This document shows positions 37,902-49,818 of a stretch of 64,000 bases of DNA, piece by piece. Within the stretch, counting starts at the first letter, position 1, and each line of letters opens with the position of its first letter. The notes beneath the pieces are model-generated. The model had not been told where the DNA came from. It ran no database searches and saw only the letters and a program-made list of their open reading frames with translations. The stretch is from Diphasiastrum complanatum (lineage: Eukaryota; Streptophyta; Lycopodiopsida; Lycopodiales; Lycopodiaceae): contig CM055102.1 in NCBI GenBank assembly GCA_029204225.1, positions 27,811,345-27,875,344 on the forward strand. The letters are read 5' to 3'. The position numbers and the translations under genes were made by a program.

Positions 37902-40012
37902 TCAAAGTTTATGATCTAATTCATCAAACTCAAAGAGGTATAAAGTTTGGCTGACCGCGTTTGCATCTTGGAGTCGATTGTCAAAACTTCGCTCTTGTTC
38001 CAAATCAGCAGTGGCCCAGTCACAGCACATAATTCTTAGCTTGCCTTCCTGAAAAGGAAAATACTCATCGTAGATTTCCCCAGCACATGATGGTTTAACA
38101 ACAATAGCTATAAAGTGTTCAAAAGTGCAACTTAAGCATACAATCAAGTTTGTGTGACAAAACAGAAAGCTCAGTAAATAGCAGGAGATATGAAAGATGA
38201 TGGACATAAAAGCATGAACAAACTCTACTTATTACTTAAAGCTGACCAGGATGCTGCAAGCAGGCATTCAAAGAAAAAGCATTTTAACTTGAGCTTCCTT
38301 GAATACTGTTAATTTATTTCGAAGACAAAGTAGGAAAGTTAGGAGTGAGGGTGTTGTGCTTCTTGTAACTATCTGAAATTCTTGTCTATATCAAAGACCT
38401 GATATACCATTCACTGGAACATCAAATTACATCACTCCCTCAGATGAACCCTAAGTTCAGTAAATGTACTCTAAACAAACCAGCATCATGTATAGAATAT
38501 GGTGCTTTTCGATTGAATGCATAGCAAGACATATCCTGTATTGAGTCATATTAATGCATTAATCTGGCATTCATGGTCCATCTGATTGGCATAGTATACA
38601 GTTGTCTGGAACAGAGGCCTTATGGCTCACTTAGACTATGGCTCCTTTGATTTCTACTGACTGGTGTGATTTTTTTCTGGTCCTACACAATTACCAACAG
38701 TTGTTTACTTTACTTCTATATGGAGCCATTTATAGGTCCCAAACCTTTTAATCAGTGCTATTACTAGAATTTTATTGGGCCTCATCCATACAGCTGCCCT
38801 GGGTGCCATTTACAGATTGACCCAGTTGGCGTGGCTTGTACATCACATGCTTGGTTCCTGCCACTGGTTTGGGATTTCTCTATCGCCTGCGTTCTACTAA
38901 CCATCTTTTATAACTTCAACATTGACGTGTAAAAGCAGATTTCCACGCATGAGTCTAGACCATGGATCAATGCCCATTATGCACCGTTTGAGACTAACAA
39001 TAAAGGCAAACTTGATCCGTAAATGGGTAATCAAGGCTTGTATGGTTAATTTACCACTAGCCCGTATATTCTGAGCGAATGTTTACATGGTCTTCATAAT
39101 CTGTGTTGTGTTTATCTATGATTGTATTTCAGGACATATGACAACTATGGTCTTTCCTGTTTACTCGTAAAGCCTTAGAAAACGTGACTTTTTCTTTCCA
39201 TAAAACAATTAGCAAGGAAAATTTTGAAAAAAGAAAAGAAAAATTCAATTCTTAATTTTTAATCTGATCGAATCGATTCAATCTTGATTCAAATACTTTT
39301 GATTCTGGTTACCATGACATGACATGTCTCCACATTCTTCATCTACAAACAATCTGGCTACAGCCTGAAAGAGCATACTTGACTTGTTATTGTGGCAATC
39401 TCCCCAACAGACAACTAATGCTTCCGATTCCCCCTGATTACTGAAGAAATCGCAAAAAACCCTCATCTTGCTACAGGCTAATACAAATCCTTGTCTTAGC
39501 ATCCACTTAGAAAAATGACTTTGGATGGATACTTGCACGTGTTTGGGGAGTCATTTACATAAACACTGACAATATTTGTTGAATCCTTATCTTAGGAACC
39601 ATAGATAAAAAATTGATTATTTAATCAAATATTGCTTTCCTGCATGTCTTTCTGTTAACACAAAAAAATAAAATTCTAGTGTATCGTGCCCATAATTTTA
39701 GCCACAATTCAGGGAGAATAATCAGCATGGTAAGCAAGAAAAGATAACATTATCCAAAATAAATATCACTCCGTGCTATTATGAACTTTTCAGGAAAATC
39801 AATACCACAGCAGTGATAGAATTTCTGCAAAATGCCATCCGAAAACCAAAATAAGTTTCTATAAACAGCTAGATGTTGAAAGACAGCAAACAGCATACCT
39901 TGGTGCCATAAACAAGGCCACCACCAACTTGTGGATGAAAACATGCCACATTCACCTCGTCCTCTGCACTTGGGAGAATCCTCACTAATTTTAGATCTGC
40001 GACTCTGTATAT
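37902..40012 (-). CDS. C-terminal two exons of a WD40/transducin-like protein (partial)
   Basis: Exon 40012-39899 (38 codons, phase 0 at both ends) reads IYRVADLKLVRILPSAEDEV, then NVACFHP and GGGLVYGTK. Donor AAG|GTATGC. Exon 38048-37902 follows after CCTTTTCAG and reads EGKLRIMCCDW, then QTLYLFEFDELDHKL and a TGA. The join GTK-EGKLR is continuous and fits the C-terminal end of plant WD40/transducin-family proteins as I recall them (AMBRA1-like class); that identification is from memory and not certain. Upstream exons should lie above 40012 on this strand but were not found before the tandem duplication and copia elements begin at 40672. The gene may be truncated there, or interrupted by those insertions. 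No lesion is visible in the two exons. Confidence 0.55.
38049..39898 (-). other. Last intron of the WD40-like fragment
   Basis: 1.85 kb between consensus splice sites. No transposon hallmark recognised. A GATCGAATCGATTCAATC stretch at 39264-39281 recalls the GAATCG arrays elsewhere. Confidence 0.5.
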
Positions 40013-40671
40013 CTGAAAATCAGCTCTGAATCATTATCCTTAACAAGATTTCCTTATAAGGTCCAAGGACATGATATGCAATCAACTAAAACACGTAACC
40101 ATATTCAAGAGAACACAAGGTACACATTCCATAGTCAAGACTCAAAACCATGTCAAATTAAATGAACCTTGAAAGAGGGAAATACAAAAGTCATGGTAGA
40201 AAAAGAAAGGTATACTCGATGTCTGAAAACTAACAAATCATGCTGTGTATAATGCTAAAACAACCTTTAAGGTGTACTTCAACAAAGTTGTACCATATTG
40301 GTTGTGCTGAAAACTAGTTCACAATGCATAGAACATTTCAAAACTTCGAGAGTTCAATCTGATTCTGGCAGCAACTGCATCACACATAAAATGTGAATTT
40401 CTCTTCTTTAGAATCATATGGCACAATTCAAGTACATGGTTAATATCATATCATTTTGCTTTTCATATCCTAATCGAGAACCAGCTCTTTTCTTCATCTT
40501 GTGTGATTATATATTGATTTCGATAAGTGTTTACTTATTTGTCTATACTTCATCTCTTTTTCAGTGCTTGCTACCAACTAAAAAGCTGAATCTTTACTCC
40601 ATTCATACCTGAATATTATTCTCAATTTCATGGGCTCACTGCTCCTACCAGGAACATCAGAACACTGATAG

Positions 40672-41343
40672 AGGTTATATTATAGTTGACAGAGCTGATG
40701 ATAACCTTAACAGCAGCAGTAGCTAACTCTCATGCAGAGCATAGTTGCCAGGGAACGGGATCAAACTGGGAACGGGAACGTTTTCAAGAACTTGGGAACT
40801 TGGGAACGTGGGAACACTACGTCATTAAATATAAGTTTGACATAGAAATAAACCATTCAAACTAACTATGAACCAGAAAAACTAGTTATAAACCAGAAAA
40901 GTTTTGTTGTTGGCGGCCTTGGTACTGCAACGATTCTGAATGTAATAGGCTATTGTGATTGCCTCTGCCCAGAACTTGTTCGAAAGATTAACAGCAAAGA
41001 ACATGGACCTTGCTGACAGGTTATATTATAGTTGACAGAGCTGATGATAACCTTAACAGCAGCAGTAGCTAACTCTCATGCAGAGCATAGTTGCCAGGGA
41101 ACGGGATCAAACTGGGAACGGGAACGTTTTCAAGAACTTGGGAACTTGGGAACGTGGGAACACTACGTCATTAAATATAAGTTTGACATAGAAATAAACC
41201 ATTCAAACTAACTATGAACCAGAAAAGTTTTGTTGTTGGCGGCCTTGGTACTGCAACGATTCTGAATGTAATAGGCTATTGTGATTGCCTCTGCCCAGAA
41301 CTTGTTCGAAAGATTAACAGCAAAGAACATGGACCTTGCTGAC
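40672..41343 (+). repeat. Tandem duplication (346 and 326 bp) carrying a hAT-like end and copia integrase
   Basis: AGGTTATATTATAGTTGACA opens both units (40672 and 41018). Apart from one 20-bp block present only in unit 1 (between AACCAGAAAA and AACCAGAAAAG), I see no difference between the units, so the event is recent. Each unit carries the CATAGTTGCCAGGG start with GGGAACG words (40740, 41086) and about 115 bp of copia B integrase. Confidence 0.92.
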
Positions 41344-42231
41344 TCGACAAGAGTCCACCGATTCTTTCATTCGGTTACTCCGTTTCTGCTGAGGACTGTA
41401 GCTTGAAGAATATTGTCCCTGAATCCCAGACTCGGATAGAAAGTCATTCATAGCATTTGAAATGAACTGTCCCCCTCCATTTGTGCAAATGGATTTGACC
41501 TTCTTTCATGTCTGGGTTTCAGATATATGTCTAGATTGTTGAAAACACAAACATGCTTCTGATTCATTCTTGATGAACGTGATAGTGGTTCGTCGGGAAA
41601 AATTGTCGATAAATGTAATTAAATACATTGATCCTTCCATGATGGGGTTTGCATCGAACCACAGAGATCACAGTGAATCAGATCCAAAATGCCTTTAGCT
41701 CTATGAACTTGGCCTTTGGGAAATCTTGAGCTTGCATGCTTGCCAAGAACACAAATCTCACAAGTCTGTTTAGGTGATGAGTTGTTGATGTATAAGCCTT
41801 CAACAAGATGGTTGCAAAACATATAATATATGGATCTCATATGGAGATGTCCTAGGTGTGGATGCCATAGGATATTCTTGTCTAATGAAGGTTTAGACGA
41901 AGAATTTTCTTCTGACTTAATAATGTATTGAGATGACAATCTCAAATAACCTTTGACCAAAACATCCGAGTTGTTGTCTCGAATAAGGCATTGATATGCA
42001 TCGAATACGATAGTTCGGCCCTGATCAGCAATTCGATTGATAAGTTCTTGGTCAGAGTTGGAAACATATAAAACATTCTCGATAAGTCAAGATGAACCAT
42101 CGTCGAATTTGATGGTAACTGTTAAGAGTGCTAGAGTCTCCAATATGAATGGTATTGCCATGATGTGTTGAAGAAAAATGCTTAAACCAGTCCGAGATGT
42201 CATATGTTGAGTCGCACCTGAGTCGAGATAC
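40901..42231 (-). pseudogene. Copia B relic (protease to integrase), minus strand
   Basis: Reading the minus strand: protease YLDSGATQHMTSRTG (about 42235-42190), GAG-pre-integrase ILWHPHLGHLHM and CEICVLGKHASSRFP, LIHCDLCG (first integrase Asp region), then about 41340 downward VESARSMFFAVNLSNKFWAE and AYYIQNRC. Frames change several times. The 3' end stops at about 40901 in unit 1 of the tandem duplication. The 5' side stops at 42231, where the LTR of copia C begins, within a few codons of the protease active site. Confidence 0.85.
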
Positions 42232-42318
42232 TGTAGGAAAACAAGAGTTAAGGCACCAAGATCTAGCTATCAATCAATCTCCACAAGACACAAGAGAGAA
42301 GAGGTTGGGTGCCCTCCT

Positions 42319-42372
<54 letters not shown>

Positions 42373-42669
42373 ACACAAGTAATGGAGAGCAATGCTTAGC
42401 CAAAACTGAATAATGTGACACAACAAGCCAATATGTACTCTACCTACTTACTAAATGTAAGGAACCCCCAAAAGTCAAGATAGGGCCCCTAAACCAAATT
42501 AGACCTCTAAGGACCCATGAGTCGGTATACGACCAAAACTAGGTCCATCACAAATCAAGACAAACTTAACATGGCCAAAATAACTAAATACCCATGGTTA
42601 CACAAATCTCGACCTTTTGGGTCAAAGTAACCTATGGATTAACTTTAGCATAGTCATTTATTTCTAAGA
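42232..42669 (-). repeat. 3' LTR of copia C
   Basis: On the minus strand it starts TCTTAGAAATAAATGAC (the 5' LTR has TGTTAG) right after the purine tract AAGGAGGG, and ends TTGTTTTCCTACA at 42232. The first 88 bp match 47928-48016. A GA microsatellite (42321-42366) lies within it. Confidence 0.75.
42321..42366 (+). repeat. (GA)n microsatellite inside copia C LTR
   Basis: GA repeat of about 46 bp within the 3' LTR of copia C. Confidence 0.97.
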
Positions 42670-42704
42670 CCCTCCTTAAATGACAATGCAAAAAAACTGA
42701 AATC

Positions 42705-45700
42705 TTCACTATGTAATAAAGCCACCACGTGGTATTAAATTTAAAGCTTTGCATAAAGCTTCAAATCTGACTCTAGGCAACGCCTTAGTGAAGAGGTCCG
42801 CAATATTATCCTCTGTAGGACAATACTCAAGTAAAATGTCGCCATCATGAAGTCTCTTCCGAACAAAGTGATAATGGATCTCGATGCTCTATATTCTGCC
42901 TCACTAAAAGAAGTAGCAATAGTGGGCTACTTTTCACTTGACCAAAAAATTGCAGAATTTCCATATAAAAAGCAATGTCCACTTGTAGAGCGTCTAGTGT
43001 CTTGATCTCCACCCCAATCCGAGTCACTAACACCAACCAAACATGCATCATCACAAGCAGGAAAAACCAGTCCATGACTTCTTGTTCCTTGAAGATATCG
43101 AAAGATCCTCTTCAACACTTTCCAATGTGATGTCATCGGAGCATGCATGAATTGACTCATGAGTGAGACACTATAAGAAATGTCCAGTCTTGAATTACAT
43201 GAGTAAATGAGACAACCAATAGCTTGGCAATATTAAGTAGTATCAAATGGTTCACCATCACCTTGACTACTTAATTTCAGGCATGTCTCCATAGGTGTAG
43301 CAACCAGCTTGCAATCTTGAACCACTTCAAAATCTGACCAATGTAGCGTCCTTGAGAGATGAAAATTCTAGCCCCTTGTACAAATTCAAGACCAAGATAA
43401 AAGTGCAATAGGCCTAAATATAAGGTTTCAAAAACCGTACCAAGATCAAGTATTAAGGCATCAATCTACTGCTCATTACTTTCCATAACAATAATATCAT
43501 CAACATAAAACAAAATAATGATGATATAATTCGAAGTATGCTTGACATAAAGAGTAGATTTGCTAGGACTATTAGTAAGCCCACGATCAGGCATGTATCT
43601 TTTGATACCACATCCTTGGGGCTTGCTTCAGTCCATAAAGTGTCGTCTTGAGAAGACAAACTTTATCTTCTTGGCCTTCAACCGAAAAACCAGCTTGTTG
43701 TTGAAGGTACACTTCCTCATTGAGATCACCATTGAGGAATGTTGTCTTTATGTCAAGTTGCCGCAAACTCCAACCAAAATGGGCAACCAAAGAGGTTACT
43801 ACCCTCACACTAGTCATCCGAGTCGTAGGCAAAAAAGTCTCCTCATAATCAATCCCCTTTTGTTGAGCATAGCCTTTGGCAACAAGCCTTGCCTTGTACC
43901 TTTCAATGGTACCATCTGCCTTATACTTGATTTTGTATACCCATTTAAAACCAATTGCCTTCTTCCCATGAGGAAGATCAACAAGAACCCAAATCAAGTT
44001 CTTCATGAGTGAGTCATGCTCGTCTTGCATCGCATCCTCCCAACATTTTACTCCCTTGGCCTGCTCATAAAAAACAGGTTCTTCCGCAACATCTCCATGA
44101 GATGTAAGAGCAAAATCTGAAAAATCAGCATAGTCCACTGATTTTGTAGAGGCACGTGTCTTTCCATGATAAAATGAACTTACTTTGTTGTCCCGCAAAG
44201 TCGACAACAGCCACCGTGGGACTGTTTTAGGCTGTCCAACAGCCATGTCTCTTCTTGCAATTTGTTGTCCAAGATCTTCCGATACTGCACTTGGCTGTCC
44301 AAGATCTTCCAAAACTGGTCCTTGCTGTCCAACAGTTCCTGCAGGCTGATTTTAAGCAACAATGGGCGGTTCTTGATGAACATTAGGCTTTAAACTTGAT
44401 GAAGTGTTAGGCAATTCGAAACTGGTTGATTTCTACCCCTTATCTCTAGAAATAGAGGATGGTACCCTTATCTTGAAAAACTTCAACATTCACACTATGT
44501 GGGATGTCCCCCTTCAAGATATGAGATGGGGCCATATCTAATGAATTCTTCTCATCACGACTATAGCCTTTGCTTTCACAGCCTATATCATTGAACAGCC
44601 TATAGCCTTTGCTTTCACTACTATAGCCAACAAAAATGCATTTAACTCCTTTATCCTCAAGCTTTGTACGAAGTTTATCCGGAACAAAAGCATAAGCCGT
44701 ACAACCAAAAATGCGAAAGTGAGAGATTGAAGGCTTCTTCCCAAACCAAACTTCATAAGGAGTTAATACTTTCAATGCTTTAGTAGGACTATGATTGCTT
44801 ATGTATGCCGCCGTTATAATCGCTTCATAATCACTTGTGAGGCAGCCCCTTTGCTTTGAGCATGCAACGGGCCATCTCCATAAGTGTGCCATTCTTTCGC
44901 TCGGCAACACCATTTTGTTGAGGCGTATAAGGAGTTGTGATTTGATGTAGAATTCCCTTCTCTCGAAGAAATGCACCAAACGTACTCTTGATGTATTCCC
45001 CTCCTCAATCGGTGCGTAGGGTCTTCAAAGAATGCCCAAACTAATTTTCCACCATTGCTAGAAAATCTTTGAAGTGTTGAAAAACTTCCGATTTAGCCTT
45101 CATAGGATAGATCCATGTAAAACAGGAAAAGTCATCAATAAAAGACATAAAATAGATGCACTTTCCAATGGATTCGGTCCTCATTGGATCACACACATCA
45201 CTATGAACCAAATCAAATTTATCAAGAACCCTTATAGTTCCATCAATTGGAAAAGGTTTCCTTTAAAACACATGCCCTTCCGGCTGCTCAATAGTAAGAA
45301 TGTCTTCTACCATATTAAATGTCTTCAACTTCTTCAAACTTGCAAAGTTGAGATGTTCAAACCTTGCGTGCCACAATTCAGCCAACTCCAATGATTGTGA
45401 TGTAGAAGCAACAAGACATATAGAGGGAATTCGTCGCTCATAGGTATCCATAATGAATAAGCTAGCATGCATTGTTCCCGAAACAATAATCAAGAGAGAT
45501 CTTTTAGGATCCTTGACAAGACACTTATCTTCTTTGAACTCAACAACTAGTCCTTGCTTCAACATAGTTGAAACCAAAAGAAGATTCTTCTTGATTCCCG
45601 AAACATAAAGCACATTCTTAATGTACTTTTCTTCACCATTAGGCAAAATGATGACTACAATTCTGATTTCATGAACAGAATAAGATGCATTATCCGCACA

Positions 45701-47735
45701 TTGTACCTTGCTTCCATTTTGCACTTTCACTAATTTAGTGAATGCTTGTTTGCGAGAAGTCATATGACGAGTAGCACCACTATCAATCACCCATTCAATG
45801 GGCTGAAAATCAGCAACTTGCAAAACTAGTAGAAGCAATATTAGATACAAAAGCATAGTCTTGGTTAAAGAGATCACCACTAGCTTCAAACTCTTGCTCC
45901 AAGTAGCAAGTGAAGCACTAGTATCAATTCCTTTACTCTCCTCTTTCGCAAGCTTCTTCTTACAATCCTCGATGAAGTGCCTATTATAGAATTGAAAATA
46001 GAGATAGAAAGGATCGTTAAATCGAGGTTTACCAACCTAGGAATCCTCGACGGTCTTCTACAACTCAAAATAGATCAAAATCAACAACATGCAATCAACA
46101 TGCAAGCAAATGTAGTGACATGCAATCAACATGCAAGCAACTACAGTGACATGCAATTAACATGCAAGCAAATATGGAAACATGCAAACAATCTGAAGAA
46201 TTCTAGAGGCATGCATACAACATGCATGGACTAGTACTTGCACATGCAAATGGAAAAATCAGATTGACTTCTGATTGCTTCTATTCATAAGGAATGATAG
46301 AGCCTATGCAATAGAAATCTTGTGTAATTGATTTAATTCAATTCTGACTATCCACTATGGAGAAATGAAAGAACAAACAAATCAGATCCAGCGCCCAATC
46401 AGATCTGAATGATGGCTGTTCTGGTCATGGAAACAATTTGATTGAAGCTAGAAAGCATAGGAATGGTAGCGCCCTCCTCCAAGGATCAGTATGCAACTGT
46501 CCTCATCGAAATCTGATGAAAGGAGAGGGAGGAACATGAAAAAGATCAGATCAGATCCAAATGCAACCTCCTACTAGTATTCAGATCAAGGAGACAATGA
46601 AAAACGATGAAGATGGAAGATGATTCCATTCAACACGCTCTCCAACTTGTGGAGACTCTATTAAATAGAATTTGAGTATGTACAATCAATGGCATGCAAT
46701 TGCGAAGTGTCAGAATATTCATGCATGCTATGTTAGGTGGCAAATTAACTTGTTCTCCCCCATGCACATGTGCATGGGGGTCTACCAAACTCAAGTGGAC
46801 AAGTGGCATCATCATCATGCAAGAAGGCCCTCCACGAGTTTGTACTAAAAAAAAATTTGCCTAAGTTTATTTGGGCCTTAAAACTTTGGCCTCCAAATAA
46901 AACCATGTGCTATGTTTTATTTATTTAACTAGGTTTATATTTCAACAGTGCCCATACTTCTTGCAATAATGGCACTTCTCTTTTTTTCTTTTGAGTGTTG
47001 ACATTTTGACCTCCAATGGGCTTTTGCTCATCCTTGGAAGGAGGCTTCTCCTTTCCTTTTAACTTGCCTTTGCCCTTGGCTTGCATGAAGAAAGCTTGAT
47101 CTTGTTGAGTGTCACCCGCAAAGTTATGCCTCATTTGGTCCTCTTGAAGAAGCAGCCCAACAAGTTCATCAAAGGAGAGTTGATGTCCCCTAAGAGAGAT
47201 ACTCAAAGATGAAACAAATGGAAGATAAGAGGAAGGGAATGAGTTGAGAGTAATGGAAACAAATTGAGCATCCTCAATTATCTCATCAATATTGAGAAGC
47301 TCCTCACGAAGATCCTTGATCTTTGTTAAGTGATTGGTCACTAAATCCCCTTCTTGCATCTTCAACATAGAAAGTTGATTTCGGAGATACACCACTCTTG
47401 CTGGATTTTTGACCCTATACATCGTATTAGTGTTTCCCACACACTTTTAGATGTCTTACAAGACCTGATATAGATCTTTTCACCGCAAGAGCAACCATAG
47501 AATGTGCTTGTGCATCCTTTCTATCCCACTTCTTTTGTTCTTCCAAAGATGTAGAAGATGATGGTCCACGAGGTGTCGTAGGTGCCAAAGAAGGAGGCCT
47601 TTCCTCATCACCATTGACCAAATCCCATAGCCCTTTCACTATGAGAAGATTCTTCATCATGTAACTCCACAAGTAGTAGTTTGTGCCATCCAACCAATCT
47701 TCACTAAACAAGGAACCTTCTGATTCTTTAGCCAT
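42705..47735 (-). pseudogene. Copia C Gag-Pol polyprotein relic
   Basis: Almost full-length on the minus strand. Gag starts at 47735 (MAKESEGSLFSEDWLDGTNY) and continues to LRNQLSMLKMQEGDLV. Zinc knuckle CHYCKKYGHF...C is split by an inserted repeat at 45982-46947. Then protease DSGATRHMTS (about 45780), WHARFEHLNF, integrase GGEYIKSTF and YTPQQNGVAERKN, RT with WVYKIKYKADGTIERYKARL, GYAQQKGIDYEETF and TFLNGDLNEEVYLQ, RNase H GDQDTRRSTSGH, and a tail LLEYCPTEDNIADLFTKAL. Stops and frameshifts occur in gag (about 47440), after protease, in integrase and in RT. It cannot make a working polyprotein. The domain order PR-INT-RT-RH fixes it as copia. Confidence 0.93.
45982..46947 (-). mobile_element. 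Solo LTR (966 bp) inserted in the copia C zinc knuckle
   Basis: GTGCC occurs on both sides (45977-45981 and 46948-46952), a 5-bp target duplication, and removing the insert plus one copy restores the zinc-knuckle reading. On the minus strand the insert begins TGTTGAAATATAAACC and ends TTCTATAATA, so TG...TA ends instead of TG...CA. It has no ORF. It contains ACATGCAA-type tandem words (about 46083-46230) and a perfect 24-bp palindrome at 46757-46780 centred on CATG. Confidence 0.75.
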
Positions 47736-47907
47736 TACCTCCAGCAAAATTTCAGCTTGTAGTAGATAGGAAAGAGAGCCTTTCCACAACCAAATCTACT
47801 CAAAAATTTGCAGCAAACAATAAGCTGAAAATAGGAGCACCAAATGTCTTCCAATCTGCAACCAAAGTGCCCAAAAGATAATGGATAGATGGTTGTTTTT
47901 TTGCACA

Positions 47908-48016
47908 AATACCCATGGTTACACAAATAACTAAATACCCATGGTTACACAAATCTCGACCTTTTGGGTCAAAGTAACTTATGGATTAACTTTAGCATAG
48001 TCATTTATTTCTAACA
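47908..48016 (-). repeat. Truncated 5' LTR of copia C
   Basis: The minus strand begins TGTTAGAAATAAATGAC at 48016 and matches the 3' LTR start for about 88 bp. A 26-bp ACCCATGGTTACACAAAT-containing piece is then repeated. The remainder of the LTR and the primer site are deleted. The outer flank TATGC does not match the 42227-42231 flank GATAC, so no target duplication survives. Confidence 0.75.
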
Positions 48017-48120
48017 TATGCCAACAACTAGAGTCTGAATCGTGGTTCAATTCGGCCGACGGCCATAAACAGCTTTGGGTTGGATTTATCTTCAAAAGCA
48101 TCAGTGACTGCAATATGAAC

Positions 48121-48236
48121 CATAGTTGCACAGAATCGCGATTCTGGGACTGGACGTTTCGGAAATCGCATTTCTGAGAAACGCGATTCTCCCCCCGGAA
48201 TCGCATTCCGGAATCGCCTAAAAAAAATCAATAAAT
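48121..48236 (+). repeat. hAT-like terminus with GAATCGCGATTC words
   Basis: CATAGTTGCACAG is the same 13 bases as the reversed right end of the 33900-34828 hAT element. GAATCGCGATTCTGG, GGAAATCGCATTTC and GGAATCGCATTCCGG follow. The second end was not found. Confidence 0.55.
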
Positions 48237-49228
48237 TAAAAATTTCCAGCATCTCTTCACGGCCAGAATCGTGCCAGCCGTGGAGGAGGTCAATTTTTTG
48301 TTTTGAGCTGTAGGCATCGGATCTTGGCGTGTGGATAGTCGACAGGCATCTACTCGGCGATACGGAGGTGGTGTGCACGGTGCCAGGGGGATGTGAGCTT
48401 CGCGCAGATCGAAATGATCAGTTTTCGATTTTTGATAAGTGTAGGCTTGTTTTTTTGCAAGTGTTGACATTGAGCTGTAGGCAACCAGATCAAGCGTAGT
48501 TTGGCTCTAGACCACCTTTCTTCATGCCCACGGTGATTCCTACGGGGTCAGTTTCAACCATTATGGCACGCCTTGCGAGATTTTAACACCACAATCCAAA
48601 TGCTTGTTTTTTTTTGCCATTTTCAGAAAATGGCTTCTGGGCAACCGATTCAGGTGATGTCTGAGCCTAGACTGCATTTCCACATGCCCGTAGAGACTCC
48701 TGTGACCTCCGTTCTACCCGTCTACATCCGTAGCACAAATTTCAATTTTCTTGCCCTAATTCCATGTTTTTTAGGGTTTAGGATTAGAGCATCGTGCAAG
48801 CATCTGCCAGTAGCGTGGTCTAGGCCTAAACTGGACTCCTAGACGCTTGCAAGGACTCCCATGCTAGCGTCAGTCGCCCGTTTTCGCTCGCACTAGAATT
48901 ATTCTATCCCTCGCCCTGTCTCGTGTGTTTTTTGGCACTTGCTATGATCTTGCTAGAATCAATGTGACGCGTGCTCGGATGTGTTCAGCTCTGTTTTAGG
49001 CTGGTAATGTGCAGTGTGTTTTCTTCTACTGAACGGTTGCTTGCTTGTTTTTGTTCGCAGGTTTGATCTCGTGTGGACACGATGCCGGTGCAGGGCCGAG
49101 GCCTTTGGGGCGAGGTTGAGCTTACTGAGGGGGATGTGGCTACACACCATGGCTCGGGAGTCCGTAGATAGAGATGCTTGCATTGTGATAGTCTCTTCAC
49201 AGGATCACTTACCAGGGTTAGGACTCAC
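48237..49228. other. No gene seen
   Basis: Mixed-composition sequence with short ORFs on both strands and none with motifs. It may be the interior of the element whose end is at 48121. Confidence 0.35.
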
Positions 49229-49685
49229 TTATCTGAAATCCGAGCATGACGCTTCTACCATCCTCGTGATAATGCCGCAGAGAATCTTGTTCGAAGATTC
49301 TGCTTGTCCATTGCAACATGGGTAATAGAGTGTGCTCTTCCTATGGACAACCAGATACGAGGACAACAGGTGAGTGATAGTTTCATTGAAAAAATGAGTT
49401 CCGCGATCACTCACAAGTTCCAATGGGCACCCAAAAAGTATTAAGATATTTTCATACAAGAATTTAGCAATGGAGTTGGCGTCAGCCTTCCTCACTGCTT
49501 TGGCTTCGACCCATTTGGTTAGGTAGTCGGTGGCTACAATGATGTAACGAGCTTGGGAGCCACGCGTAGCCGGACGAATAGGGGCCGACATAGTCTATGC
49601 CCCATTTCTCAAATAGCATCTCGGCCAAGATAGGTCGTAACGACATTCTATCCTTTTCCTGGGTTCGGTTGAACCATTGGCACAC
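49229..49685 (-). pseudogene. Gypsy E integrase relic
   Basis: Minus strand: CDVCQWFNRTQEKDR (second half of the HHCC zinc site), LFEKWGIDYVGP, then after a frameshift near 49580 VATDYLTKWVEAKAVRKADA, ELVSDRGTHFFNETI and GQAESSNKIL. These are the three acidic catalytic segments (D-D-E) of a Ty3/gypsy integrase. It stops abruptly at about 49229. Confidence 0.88.
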
Positions 49686-49818
49686 GTCACACCTTTTAAC
49701 ACCACATATAAATTGTGAAAGATTGCCTTCCCATCCTTTTCAAGGCCTTGTTGAGCTTCTTGACGCTCTTTGATACCTTCGGACTCAACTGTGCAATGGG
49801 GACGGGAGCTTTTCCTTT

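Noticed and set aside
42052..42273. Minus-strand 73-residue ORF as a separate protein
   Set aside because: It is copia B protease sequence in a shifted frame running into the copia C LTR.
46083..46230. CRISPR-like array
   Set aside because: Units are short, irregular and lie within an LTR of a plant genome; no spacers of constant size.
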